NCBI GenBank assembly: GCA_016165875.1
Contig: JABBOT010000080.1
Coordinates: 49,899,159-49,963,158, forward strand
Reading direction: 5' to 3'
DNA: 64,000 nucleotides
From: Acanthopleura granulata
Lineage: Eukaryota; Mollusca; Polyplacophora; Chitonida; Chitonidae
Numbering within the stretch: the first letter of the stretch is position 1; each line of letters starts with the position of its first letter. Made by a program: the position numbers and the translations under genes. Below the pieces are notes generated by a model. That model ran no database searches. It was given only the letters and a program-made list of their open reading frames with translations, and was not told the origin of the DNA. Shown here piece after piece: positions 1 to 30,300 of this stretch.

Positions 1-16511
<16,511 letters not shown>

Positions 16512-17076
16512 TTGTACATGTGTGTATTCAGAGAGAGTTAGCATGTGTTTAGTTGATGGGTAGACAATTGTAGGCATCTGAACCATTTTGACAATACAGG
16601 CTGTGTATCTAGGGTGTAGTTACTTCTTACATGTTTTGAAATGCAAAGATCTAAATTAACATCTATTTATCTGTTTCACGTCGTGTTTGTGTTCTTTTTT
16701 ATGTTTGCGTTGGTTTTCAGTTGTTTGATCTGACATTTCAAACTGCCATCACCACATTGTTAAGCTGCTTTGGCAGTCTGATGGGACTAAGAGTTATATA
16801 TCTTTAGTCCAACAGCCACAAACAAGGTTTCTTACTACATGTCTTCACCAGTTTCAGGCTGTTTCCTTCGTTTTTGGCAAAATTTGGGCTAGTCTGGGTC
16901 AGTTTTCTAAACTTTTTGAAATGCTTCATTTGTCTGATTTGAAACTTGGCACATAACATTAGGGTTGTTCCCTGGTTTTGTTGTGGTCTTTGAATGTGAC
17001 CTCATCAGTCAGGCTCAGCATTTGTGTTACGTCCTAGCACAGCTCATTGTCCAGCAGAGTAGGACATGTATACTCA

Positions 17077-18102
17077 TACTGAACAAAAATATAAACGTAG
17101 AACACCTGATGTTTTGGTAAAATTGACTGTGTTGATTCCTTTCAGTAACATTTTTCACGGGGCATAAAATGAACTCTTAGCGATACATTTCCATAACTGA
17201 TGGAAACGGACAACCGATAGTAACGCTGAGGCAGATTAGGAAACGGGGGTGGGGTCAGTTTGGGAAATCCCACACTTCAGTACAGAGTATGTCGGCTGTT
17301 TGCCTGCAGCAGTGCTACACATCGTTGAGGCATAGACCTGGTGAGATGGTCAGCTGGGACTTGAGGAATGTTTTCCAACTCCTGTGTGAGGGCCACACAC
17401 ATCTCTGCCATGTTACCCGGAACTTGAAGTAGCCGCCGAACACCGGTCAAGGACATCCCACAGGTGTTAAATTGGGGACAGAATATGTGAATACGCTAGT
17501 CAGTCAAGCTCTTCAGTGTTTTTGGAAATGCAGAAATGTTCTGCAAACAGCAGCAATATGGGGCAGGCATGGTCGTGCTGAAATGTTACCCCACGACGCC
17601 AGAAAAATGGGACGACTATTGGGCACAAGATTTAATCACGGTATCTTCTAGTTTTTCAAGTTACCATCGATCAAATGAAGTGGAGTGTGATAGCCATGAC
17701 TTATCCCTGCCCACACATACCCCACCACCACTGTATTGCACCCTACGCCCGACCGTGGCATCAGCATGCCAATATCCCACTCCTGTTGGTTTTGTGGCAT
17801 CATGCCTTTTGACAGAGATTTGTACTGTATGGGTACTGTACAGGTGGTCTTTTGTACACTTGAAGGTAAGGAGTGTCAGGAAAGACCACTGAATACTACA
17901 GATAGTGCCACACCTGTCTGACGGGTCAGAATGATGAATAGGCTTGAAATTGACTACTGGGTGGTTTTGGAGACTGCAGTGTGCACAGGTGTACGGGTTT
18001 TGCTTTTGGCCATCCCTCAGTGCTGTCTTCTCAAAAATCACAGCATTATTGTGAAATATTGCACAATCAAAAGTGTTGCATTTATATTTTTGTTAAATTT
18101 AG
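17077..18102 (-). mobile_element. Tc1/mariner-type DNA transposon, decayed, copy 1
   Basis: The left end reads tactgaacaaaaatataaac. The right end reads gttgcatttatatttttgtt, a diverged inverted copy. Size is about 1.03 kb, as usual for Tc1-like elements. On the minus strand the transposase C-terminus is still legible near 17290-17400 (ALTQELENIPQ, then LTRSMPQRC), but frameshifts and stops break it elsewhere. It matches the element at 49995-51018 through both ends and the interior. It lies between the HELLS and mitofusin 3' ends. Confidence 0.8.
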
Positions 18103-18290
18103 ATTACCATGGCTGAAGTCTTGGATGCGATTAAAAACCAGAGTGAACAAGGTTTCCAGACTAAATCTCATGCATCAGTCATTCCACCATGGCAGCAAGG
18201 AAACTGATGTCAACAAGGACGTATTTCCTCAGGCCAAAAAAGAGATAGGCAGAAAAACACAGACAACTTAACAATGTTCATACATTACAT

Positions 18291-18296
18291 TTTATT
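18291..18296 (-). terminator. Candidate poly(A) signal AATAAA for mitofusin
   Basis: The plus strand shows tttatt, that is AATAAA on the minus strand, about 3.07 kb past the stop codon. Confidence 0.45.
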
Positions 18297-18390
18297 TACT
18301 GAGAACCATTCATGGGGAACTAGTTTATTAAGAAATCATGTTCGTATTTGTTGTCTTTAAGATAAGGCAAGATTACCCCAAGTAATCTGC

Positions 18391-18410
18391 ACACACACAC
18401 ACACACACAC
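18391..18410. repeat. (AC)10 microsatellite
   Basis: Ten perfect AC units inside the presumed mitofusin 3'UTR. Confidence 0.95.
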
Positions 18411-18482
18411 GACAAATCTCTTCAGTGGGTTGACCAATGATTACCAAGTTCACAGTTCCACTGTGTACGACAAACGTTTGCA

Positions 18483-18540
18483 AAGGCGACATTTTAAGTC
18501 TAAAATGTCGCCTTGTCACAGTGCATCCAAGTGACAAGGC
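18483..18540. repeat. Two overlapping inverted repeats (alternative hairpins)
   Basis: Hairpin A has perfect 14-bp arms (aaggcgacatttta at 18483-18496 and its complement at 18501-18514) around a 4-base loop. Hairpin B has perfect 10-bp arms (gccttgtcac at 18510-18519 and its complement at 18531-18540). The arms share 18510-18514, so the two cannot form at once. Confidence 0.85.
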
Positions 18541-19361
18541 TCACAATTGGCCAATTTTTGGCAGTGAAATGTTCTGCCATATTGACAACACATTTCAAGA
18601 GATGTACCAATTTACTGTAAAATGGAGCTCTTCTCTCATGTTCAAGTACAGAACAGAGAGCCCAACGTGGTGATGACAAGTTTAAATAGGTCGGAGTGTT
18701 CTGGTGATAGATGAATACCATATGAACTGCAGAAATTAACCGTTTTCCTGTTTACTACATCTACTTTTAAAAGGCCTTGCACACAAAAAGTTATGTACTT
18801 TGCACATCACAAAATGCTGAGCAAACTACACAGCATCATAACATTCAGGCTACATCTTGCATTATGCATCTTCAAATATCAAGTCCTACATACATTAAAG
18901 GTCTGAGACAAAGCCATTGGTAATATGAACTGTCAACATTTTACTCTAGATCCTTTTCAGATAAAGATACTTTTCCTACAGGCTGTATACAGCTCGGCAA
19001 TGTGTATATTTTTTCTCTCTGGGTAGGGTTACACCAAACATATGAAGGATGGCAGGATGCCTCTAGGAGGATTTGAACACATTACCTCCCTAACGATGAA
19101 GACACAGTCTGTAAGAGACAGTCCTGAACAGTTCTCAGGGCTGTTAAATTATCTGACACCATCCTAGAAAAGTGTCTTCTTGCTTGAAATGGATTTTTAT
19201 TTAGACCAGACTGACGTAATTTTTTTTGTCCTATTATATTTTTTTCATTCTACGTTGGAATGGCCTATTACATTTGTAGCTTATGTACTTGTCAAAAATG
19301 TCTTTAGACTAACTCTGTAACGTCACAGTACACAGCATCACAAGCAGTATTTACAACTGGG

Positions 19362-19434
19362 CGAAAACTGGCCAAGATCTAGAGATACTAGGGCAGACAC
19401 GAAAACTGGCCAAGATCTAGAGATACTAGGGCAG
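19362..19434. repeat. 35-bp direct tandem repeat, two copies
   Basis: cgaaaactggccaagatcta plus the next 15 bases occurs at 19362-19396 and again, identically, at 19400-19434. Confidence 0.9.
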
Positions 19435-21360
19435 CAACGAAAATGGTGTAAATGCTGCTGCAAATTTGCAAAACAAAAACATAAACAACTAAAATGAACA
19501 TTACCAAGTAGGAAATGTAAACCTGTGATGTAGGTGAGACCACCTATACAGCAAAACAAGATTAACAGCTGCCAAATGGCATAACAGTTCATACAGGCTG
19601 GTAACAAGTCTAAAAGAGAAGGCTTATCTAACAAAAGCTAAATTACAATCTGAATGAGCAGGCAAAAATCCAACTCAGTGTAAAACAATTCATTAGCGAA
19701 TAAAATGAGTTATAACACTACAAAAAAGCCAGGCAGGCTGAAAGAAGCAGATTACTGCTTTTCTGTGTAAAAAAAATTGCCTACTGAATTCATTAAACAG
19801 GTAAATCTGTTGCAGGTGTGAAGTCCTCATCTATGGTTGACCTGTGCACATTTTGTTCTAATCAAAACCATCACAAGTCAATACGTGTACAAAAATACAT
19901 CTACACATATAGGTCGTTAGATGAAATGATGTATTCCTTAGGAAAATACCATGGTTACACACACAGGTAACATTCAATTGTCCACACGGAGACTTTACTA
20001 GGCAAGCTTCAGAAATGTACCTTTAATTTCATTCATATCAATTTGTCTTGGAGGCAAATTGAGTCTTTTTCGGCAGGAGTCAAGGCCATGTGTACAGGCC
20101 TTATAATTCAATTGTCTCTAGAACTAGCTTTCCGAACATCCATGATATTCACTTGGAGGCCGGGCTGTGTGGTAGGTCAGCAAAACACTGATGTCGTTAA
20201 CATGGATCAAGCCTCCAACTGTTCATAGAGATCTTAATACAAGACCCACAGAAAACACATTGAAAACACACAGTATAGTGACAATATACTTGAGAAGAAA
20301 TCACTTGTCTTCAATCTGAACTGATTACAACAGGAATCAATATATTCGTTAACTCATAGACTTAATGTAATATGGGATTTCATTGAACAGTCATAAAATA
20401 TTAATTTCACAGAGTCGAAATAAAGCTTTTAACCCAATAATATTTTAGCGAAACATTCTCAAAAGACATGGAGAAGGTGTTATACCAAAGGCTTGGGCAT
20501 TCAAATTAACTGGCCGGTAACTCCACTGAGTTTGCAGAGAAATCTAATTGGCCAATCTGTGAATTTCCTTCATGCGGAGAGTGCAAAAGTCAGATTTCCA
20601 CAGCTTGTGTTGATAGGTTTACTACATTATACAGTTCACATGGGAAGATTTCGACCATACCTGAGCAAGTCAGTTTTGCCCAGTCTGGTGAGCACTGACC
20701 ACACTTCTTGTACATGTGACTTGAACATCTGACTCTCTACACCTCCACACTCTCAGCTAGATATCATGTGAACACATGACAAACTGGAAATCATTTGAAC
20801 AAATGACACCATCACCATTCTTAACAAAGCCAAGAAATAGAACAGGTAACCAAGTACACCGAGCTTACTCCAGGTGCCTGACTTAACATCCAAGGCTCAA
20901 TATGTATAACTGACCTATCAGAGGCGTGCTGGTTACCCATGGCCCACAAAGACATGGAGTGAATTTCCTGCTTAGAACTTATTAACTGAGCTTACAGTAA
21001 CGAAGCATCTGACTGGTCAGTTCAACTCAGGACGTTCAGCCAACACTAACCTACAGTAACTTCATCTACAGAAATAACCTTAATTGCACATCACAGCTAC
21101 GCTAAGTGTGAAGTCCGAGAACATTTCATGACACTGGGGTTAATGCGAGAGAAAGCATTATGATGATTAAAAGCATTCAAAATATTAATTCCCTCTATGT
21201 ACAAATGCACTGAACACAATAGTAAACAAGACTAAATGAAGATGTAAGATCTTGCACCCAATACCAGAATACAAATAAATAACATCTGCTTCACATCATT
21301 CAAAACTGACATTCGATTTGGAATCTACAGAGGAATTCATATCTACATCTCTCGAGGTCA

Positions 21361-24300
21361 CTAGCTTTCCTCGTTCAGGTACTGTTTGATGAAGCTGTTC
21401 AGTTCACTGTCAAGGAAGTCAGCTTTGTTCCTGAAACATTGAACAAAATGGAATAAAATCATCAGAGAGGCCTGAATATGTATGCTGTATACAGACAGCT
21501 TTATAAACACTGACAGATTACAATGTAAAGCAGCCACGCAAGCTATCATCAAATCTAATGCTGTACACACAATGTCCTCTACGCACAAATCATAACTCGG
21601 TGCAGGGCAAATCAGTCAAAGCTTCTCGGTTTTCAGATCAGAGTTATTCAGTCACAATTGCACGCCAGAAGAATAAGTCAGTCACATTACATTCTTGAAC
21701 TCTAGAACTAATTAACAGTCCCAAAGCTTCTTATGACAAACGGATCCCTCCTAAAGCTTCGTATGACAAATGGATCCCTCCCAAAGTTTCATATGACAAA
21801 CGGATCCCTCCTAAAGCTTCGTACGACAAATGGAACCCTCATAAGCTTCGTATGGCAAATGTATCCCTTACACTTATAACTAAGAAATAATATACAGTGA
21901 CCTTGTCCTCAAACAGTGGGCAATTTTTTCCAGCATACATAAAGGGCATTTTACGTTCAAAGATAGAAGCTATGGGTACTCCTTGCTGTGCCACATGCTT
22001 ATTCTTTGGAATAGGTATCTCTGGCACTCCACTTAACAGCTCTGCACATGAAAGAACTTCTATAGTGAGTTCACAACAGATTGGATCAATGGCCAACGGA
22101 TTTTCCCCCTTAACTTCACGCCTGGTAAATTTACTGTCATATTGTTTATATTACCATTAATGCCATGCCAATTTTTGCTGACTCACCTGAGTGTTTTTGC
22201 CTTACTTCCTACGACTGCTAAACCTTTGATGTCTTTATCCAACTGTTCTATCTCCTCCTCCAAATGTGACCTGAACACATCCACCTGGTGCCCAAGTCGT
22301 GCGAATGTGGCAGATAGCTCTCTGTAAATCACCAATCACAACATCAAGCTTACATGTACATTGAACATGTGCAAGGAGACTTACCATTTTGTAAACAAGC
22401 TCTTCTGTAACTAGTTGTGTGATAAATGTAGGATGGTTCTGAAAAATGACTCCTATCTGAACAACACAAACACTCATCATGCAGCTGATTATCATTCCTC
22501 TGAATTATCCAATAACTGCTGATATATGAGCCACAAAATTCCAGACACAAACTGAAGCGCCATAAAGCACTGTGTCACGTGTCATAGAATACAATACGGG
22601 TTGGGAAAATTTGGGCCAGAATGCAAATCAGGTAACTGTTAAGGATATGTGCTTTTATCCAGGAACATGAGATTGCAGTGACAAGAGTTAAGCCAGAGAC
22701 CAGACATTCATGATAGCTTTGTTGGTGTTAGTGTGACATGTAACAGGCTACCAGCAGTCCTGTTAGGAGCAAATGAACATCCACAGCTTTGCAGTCCATT
22801 GCTCAATCCAGTCTCAAGATTTACCGCTTTCCATAGCCTTAACTGTCCGGGTTAACTGTGTACTTAACTGTCCAGGTTATCCAAATACTTAACTGTCCAG
22901 GTTAAATGTGTACTTAACTGTCAAGGTTATCTGCATACTTAACTGTTCAGGTTATCTGAATATTTAACTGTCCAGGTTAAATGTGTACTTAACTGTTCAG
23001 GTTATCTGAATATTTAACTGTCCAGGTTAACTGTGTACTTAACTGTCCACATTAACTCTATGCCTAACTATCCACTGTACAGCTAAACTGCACCTCATGT
23101 GGTCAGGCTGTACTTACTGTTGAACTTGATGGCTGCAGTTTGAGCTGGTCAGATCTACAATCAGGCGAAGTTTACTGCCCGCGTAATCCACGTACTGCCG
23201 CTTAAAGCAGCGTTCCTTAGCGCGGTTAGTCCATGTCAGCCGCTCATACAGATAAAGTGCTCCATAGATGGCCCCACTGATGGCAATTACTCGCCAGCCA
23301 GCAGCCTTTGTTATCTGAAATGAAAACAGTAATGATGTAATGAAGACAGTAATAATAACAATACTTTATTTAACGAGGAGGTTCAATTCGTACAGGACCA
23401 ATCTTCTTTGAGCCCCTCACACAACAACCATTCACACACACATATATTCCCCTATCTAAGATCTACAACCTAAACCATTACCTACAAAACTATACTATAT
23501 AAGGAGAAACAAGGGTGAATATGACAACCCAAAAAGGCTTTACAGTCTAAAAGTACAATAAAAAGAGAGAGCTATATGTGCATCTTTGTACATGCATCAT
23601 CAAAACATCAACACGCGAAAGTTCCTGTGAGTTCCAAGATCAAAACTGGTTTTAGTTGGATAGAGAAGTGTTAGAGAAAATGTGGGCTTCTAAGCATCCT
23701 TTAAATGACAATAAATCAGGTGATTTTTTGACAGATATGGGCAGTTTGTTCTAGATGGTCACACCTGAGGAACGGAAAGAATTCTTGAACATTTCTTTGT
23801 TAGGCTTAGGAACTAAAAGATTGTTTGAACATGTTGATCTAAGTGATTTTTAGTAAACTGAAGCTGTTGAGATAAACAGAGTTGATAAATATGGTGGCGA
23901 GAGATCATTCAACCATTTGAACGCTAATACTGCCTTTTGGTATTCAATCCGTTCACATACTGTCATCCATTTCAATTTTTTAAACATCCCACTGCTTGGT
24001 GTGGTATACAGAGCATTAAGAATCACGTGCTGCACGTTTCTGAAATCATAAGACGCTGTCAAGTAACTGTTTAGAAGCAGAGCCCTGAACAGTGGAGCAG
24101 TAATCCAACTTTCGCAGGTCTATGAAAGCTACTCCTGATATCCGTCCCTGGTCTGTCGTAGTTAACCAGTTGTTAGCAATTTTAGTAAGAGTAGTATGAC
24201 AAGAGTGTTTCTCTCTGAAACCACACTGAAGTTCATGCATCAGTTCATGTTCACTCCGAAAAGAAGACAGTTGGGTAGCAATGTGTGTTTCTAAAACCTT

Positions 24301-27300
24301 TGAGAGGGGCGGTAAGATTGAAATCGGTCGTCACCTATCACAAGATGTCTTTGGGCCACTTTTGTAAACACCAGTTACACAAGCCTATTTGAATTCATCA
24401 AGAAAAATACTTGTTCCAACAGACTGATTAAAAATAAAGGTTATGATGGGACTATGATGGTCGCATTTAGCTTGAGAAGTCTAGGGCCAGCCCCATCGAG
24501 CCAGGTGGATTTGTTCACATCCTGGTCAGGCAAACTTTTATAAACCTCTGCTTGAGTTATAAATGCAGGCTTAAAAGTTTGGTTACCTATCTTGTTATGA
24601 ATGTAGCTTTCTCAATTGGACAGGTTTCCTGTTGACACACTGGATTTTGGTGATACTAAATCAGCTACAGTTACAAAATTTTCATCCAACATGTTGGCAG
24701 CCTTTTGGGAGTTTGTTGTTTGCTCCTTGCTGGTGTCATTCTCCAGAGTGGTAGGAAATGGGGTCTTGGGAGAGAGAGGACCCAAGTCTTTCAACAATTT
24801 CCAAAGGATTTCTGGAGGACACCATCTTTGCAACTGCGATCTGTGCTTCTTTCGATTTGGCTCTATCTATGAGTAGTTCTATTTCTCCAATATATGTACT
24901 TTTCCAGATTGCGTTTTTTGTGATACATATCCCTAATTTTATGAGCTGGTCTAATGTCTTCCCAATACCATTCAGGCTCTTTGTATCTTTTGATTCTCTT
25001 GGATTTTAGGAGTGCCTGTTTGTTCACAATGTTAATGAAGAGATTGTACCATGTTTTCAGAGCTGCTTTTGGGTCAATTTTTAGTTCCCCAGTTGAAAGC
25101 TCTTGTAAGAATATATTCTGACTGACGTTTTGAAAGTCTCTGTATGTCATGGTGATGTGAGTATTTTTATATTCTCTGCTGCAGGTAGGCTTCACAATAC
25201 AGGTGGGATAATGGTCACTTATTGCAGTAATGATGTAATGAAGACAGTAATAATGTAAATGTCCACAAGACAACTTGTGACTCAGAGAAAAACAACCATT
25301 GCAGTCAAGGTATTTTACTTTTCCAAGTTAATGTGAACTAAAGAAAATTAAAACCAAAAAACACTGAATGGCATAAAAATTCAATTAAAACTAAGCAAGT
25401 CATTAATGTTCAATTAAGTTCCTGGCATACCCAGGTATACGAGTCCAACACTGTTCTTCTAACTTCCTTCCTCTTATCAGTTGGATCAGAAGCACTTACT
25501 GGCATATAAGACAAAGCCCAACATGGTTCTTCTAACTTACTTCCTCTTATCAGTTTGACCCTAAACAGTTACTGGCATGTACGCCAGAGCCAAACACGTT
25601 TCTTCTAACTTACTTCCTCTTCACTTGAATAATTCACAAGGTATGAGTACAGGACTGCTGAACTAGCATTAACATATCATCATTCCTCATTCATAACTGA
25701 TTGGGGTTCAACACCACACGTCTGTCATGGCAGTGATGTTTCACATCTGTGACCGTTGTGAGGCTTCACTTCTTTGACGGTGGTGATGTTTCACTTCTAT
25801 GATGGTGGTGAGGTTTCACCTCTATGATGGCCATGAGGTTTGACTTCTATGATGGTGGTGAGGTTTCACCTCTATGATGGCCATGAGGTTTGACTTCTAT
25901 GATGGTGGTGAGGTTTCACCTCTATGATGGCCATGAGGTTTCACTTCTATGATGGTGGTGAGGTTTCACCTCTATGGCGATGATGAGGTTTCACTTCTAT
26001 GACAGCTGTGATGTTTCACCCCTATGACGGTGATGAGGTTTAGGTGGGGAGGAGATCAGAGTGCCTGGAGTAAACTTCAGGCTATTTCACTGACTGCTGT
26101 TATCAGCCAGTATTAACATGTTATGTAGGGATGCATCGAATGCTGCAGCGATTCACTGAACACTGCAGGTACATGCCCTGACACTGTGGTGACAACACTT
26201 ACCAGTCCTGTAACAATGATCGCTCCGACGGTAGTGCGTGAGGTAAGGGAGGCAAATGTGGACAGCATGGAGACCATGACGTCGCTGTCCTGACCCATGG
26301 GCTTCGTGTAGCCCTCCCCTGTGGGTGTGCTGGGTACAGAGGGTGGGATCTGCAACCACAAGACAACCATGGTCATCACATACCCTGGCAATCGACACAC
26401 AGGGCAGTTAGTGTCCGCTGACACTCTGCACTTGTTGCAAGTCCCAATGCCAAAATGTTTCTAGCCCTGCCACACTAACAAAAAAATTTATTTATGTATT
26501 TACTTGACTGGTGTTTCACGCCGTACTCAAGAATACTTCCCTGAAACCAGCATTATGGATGGAGGTAATGCGGTAGAGCTTGGGGGGAAACCCAAGACCA
26601 TCTGCAGGTTACTGGCAAAACCTTACCACTGAGGACCAGAGAGGAAGCCAGCCATAGTTGGGCTTGAAATCATAGCAAATACATTGGTGAAGGCCAATTC
26701 ATAGTGTACGGAAACCAACAGAACAGTACTTGGCATACTTCCCTATCCTCCGTTAACAGAGATAAAGCAAAATTAAAGGTTACTGATTTTGATCCCTAAG
26801 TTATGACTTGACTGGGGGGAAAAAAAACCCAGGTCTACTGCTTGCAGGACACATGCTCCGTCCACTAGACCATCACAGCCAGTGTGGCAGGGTAGGAAGT
26901 AGTAAGTATGTTACATGACTGGGTCATGCCTAAGAGTAAGTGTGTGGGAAGCCATAACCTCGGGATAACATTTTATATAGTTATACACTGACAGATTTAG
27001 AGTTAATTTGGTTTTACTATTTGGATATTTCAAAAATTTTGTCTTGTCAACCAGAACAACAGCAATGAACAGGCTAATTCAGAAAGTCCAAAATGACAGA
27101 ATTTTCCAACAAATTATGGTTGAATGTTTGTGGGTCCAGTATTGGGAGAACACAGAAGGCTCCTCTCACATTAGAGGGCTACGACAGAACTCCTACGCTG
27201 ACTTCCATCTTGTATTATAAGTCGGTACTTACGGACTCAGTGAGGCCCAGGGACAAGGACTTGGCGCCTCGAGGACCCAGAAATCTGTGAAACAGAGCGG

Positions 27301-30300
27301 CCGGTCCATATGAAAAGCGAAAGTCAATGTCCTCAACGAAATCTCCGCAGAGATTCTTGCAGTCCAGTCTGTAGGCAATCTCAAAGTCTCTCTTAGGCAG
27401 CTGAGTACTCACTTGCTGTTTGATGTCATCGGGCAGAAGCGAGGAAAGTCGATCTGAAAGGTATTGTCAAGTTTCTTCAGTGGATGCTCTTTCTTATTAT
27501 AGTTTAGATAAACATACATACATGTCCAAGCAATATATTTTTGATCTGTAAATAAATAACTGTAGTGCTATTTTGTTCATATGAAGATATACTTTAGACT
27601 CCATACCAATCATATCAAAAAGACAACAACTAGGATTTTATATCTATCCTGGAAAATGTTTACCATTCAACCAGTAGTATGATCGACAGACATGGTCAAA
27701 AAGAAAAAAAAGACCAAATAAAAACAATGTACAACAGAACAGATTTACAGAAACCTAAGAATCTGTACTGCGAGACATATACATAAATTATGCACTTGAG
27801 AGATATGAATAAGCTGAAGAAATTAAAGTAGAAGCAAAAATATCAGGTGATCATCAGAAACTGGCTTACTAAAGCATGATGGGAAGTGGAGGTTGTGGTA
27901 TTCCATTGGTTAAGCAAACTATGAGGGTGATTCACCAGAACCAGCCAGGCCTACTCAAACTATGAGGGTGATTCACCAGATCCAGCCAGGCCTACTCAAA
28001 CTATGAGGGTGATTCACCAGATCCAGCCAGGCCTACTCAAACTATAAGGGTGATTCACCAGAACCAGCCAAGCCTACTCAAACTATGAGGGTGATTCACC
28101 AGATCCAGCCAGGCCTACTCAAACTATAAGGGTGATTCACCAGAACCAGCCAAGCCTACTCAAACTATGAGGGTGATTCACCAGATCCAGCCAGGCCTAC
28201 TCAAACTATAAGGGTGATTCACCAGAACCAGCCAAGCCTACTCAAACTATGAGGGTGATTCACCAGATCCAGCCAGGCCTACTCAAACTATAAGGGTGAT
28301 TCACCAGATCCAGCCAGGCCTACTCAAACTATGAGGGTGATTCACCAGATCCAGCCAGGCCTACTCAAATCTCAACTGCTTTACATGATTCACCAGAACC
28401 AGCCAGGCCTACTCAAACTATGAGGGTGATTCCCCAGATCCAGCCAGGCCTACTCAAATCTCAACTGCTTTACATGATTCACCAGAACCAGCCAGGCCTA
28501 CTCAAACTATGAGGGTGATTCACCAGATCCAGCCAGGCCTACTCAAACTATGAGGGTGATTCACCAGATCCAGCCAGGCCTACTCAAATCTCAACTGCTT
28601 TGCATGATTCACCAGATCCAGCCAGGCCTACTCAAACTATGAGGGTGATTCACCAGATCCAGCCAGGCCTACTCAAACTATGAGGGTGATTCACCAGATC
28701 CAGCCAGGCCTACTCAAACTATGAGGGTGATTCATCAGATCCAGCCAGGCCTACTCAAATCTCAACTGCTTTACATGATTCACCAGAACCAGCCAGGTCT
28801 ACTCAAACTATGAGGGTGATTCACCAGATCCAGCCAGGCCTACTCAAACTATAAGGGTGATTCACCAGAGCCAGCCAGGCCTACTCAAACTATGAGGCTG
28901 ATTCACCAGATCCAGCCAGGCCTACTCAAATCTCAACTGCTTTACGTGATTCACCAGATCCAGCCAGGCCTACTCAAACTATGATGGTGATTCACCAGAG
29001 CCAGCCAGGCCTACTCAAACTATGAGGGTGATTCACCAGAACCAGCCAGGCCTACTCAAATCTCAACTGCTTTACATGATTCACCAGATCCAGCCAGGCC
29101 TACTCAAACTATGAGGGCGATTCACCAGATCCAGCCAGGCCTACTCAAACTATGAGGGTCATTCACCAGAACCAGCCAAGCCTACTCAATCTCAACTGCT
29201 TTACATGATTCACTGATTCTGATTCAATACATAGAATCATTAGAGGCATTGGAGTTCCACACATTTTATATTTCGCCATAATCTGAACACATCATGCACA
29301 CTTCATACAACTTTTAACATGAAGAATTACTGTGTAATAATGACCCAAATTATTCTCTTCCTCACCATCCCTTCACTTCCCCATCCCCACTATACTATAA
29401 CTCTTGCTTAGAAGTTTTTAAGCCATTCCAGTCCAGGTAAAAGACCTTTTTATTGCTGATTTTACCTCTCATTTCAGTTTCACTTTGGGTGACGCCTTCT
29501 GTCAAAGCAGCTGAACAACGTGTCTGTAAATTACGTCCCAAGCCTTTTTCAACATGTGCATGCAGCTCCTATAGTGACAGAAAGTGAAACTGAAACTACA
29601 AAACAGCATGGACACCAAGCAAGCACACTATACTACAGCCTGAGCATGGGAGAGCAACTGAAAAGGAAAGTGCGGTAAATAAAAGATGAGAATGATGAAA
29701 CAACATCACGGACCAATCCTAAACGTATTCTTGTGATTCATTTGGGAAGACAAAACTCAGGGAATTCCCTAAGTAGCCTCCCAAATACTTTCTTACTGTG
29801 TTTATGTCTCAGGAAGCCTGGGCAAAAAACTGATGATTCATGAATAGTACAAACTGAAGCAGATGAAAAACAAATGCTACAGAGTATGAAACACCCAGTT
29901 TTCATGCAGTGAAGAGTTACCTCCCTTACCCACAATTTCTTGATCGCTGGTCTCAAGCACCCGGTTGATGCTCGGTGAACAACGACCAGACAGGTTCTGA
30001 ACAAGACAGGCCTCCGTATGACCAAGGAGTTCCTGGTCAGATTCGGGGACGGTCGAGGAAAAAAAAAAGAAACCAAGGTTCTTAAAAAAGTATCTTTTAT
30101 TTCTCCGTTCCCACATTATGATGTTATGACACATCGCTATCGCCAAGCAGCATGTCTGACACTTTACAGCATGGTCAGGGAAAATTGGTGAGGTGCCACA
30201 AAAGTTATACAACAAATCTTTTGACTTCTTTATCTGAACAGTTTTTGACGTTCACACCCACATCAATAAATGAGTAAAGTAAATTTTTCTGTTCTGTCAG

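Larger units (their letters stand above)
18280..21360 (-). other. Probable mitofusin 3' untranslated region
   Basis: After the mitofusin stop (21361-21363) there is no gene-like frame for 3 kb. An AATAAA on the minus strand at 18291-18296 is the first well-placed polyadenylation signal before the Tc1 element. The stretch is freer of long arrays than the introns, which fits a long 3'UTR. It holds a CA repeat, two overlapping hairpins and a 35-bp direct repeat. Transcript data are needed to fix its true end. Confidence 0.5.
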
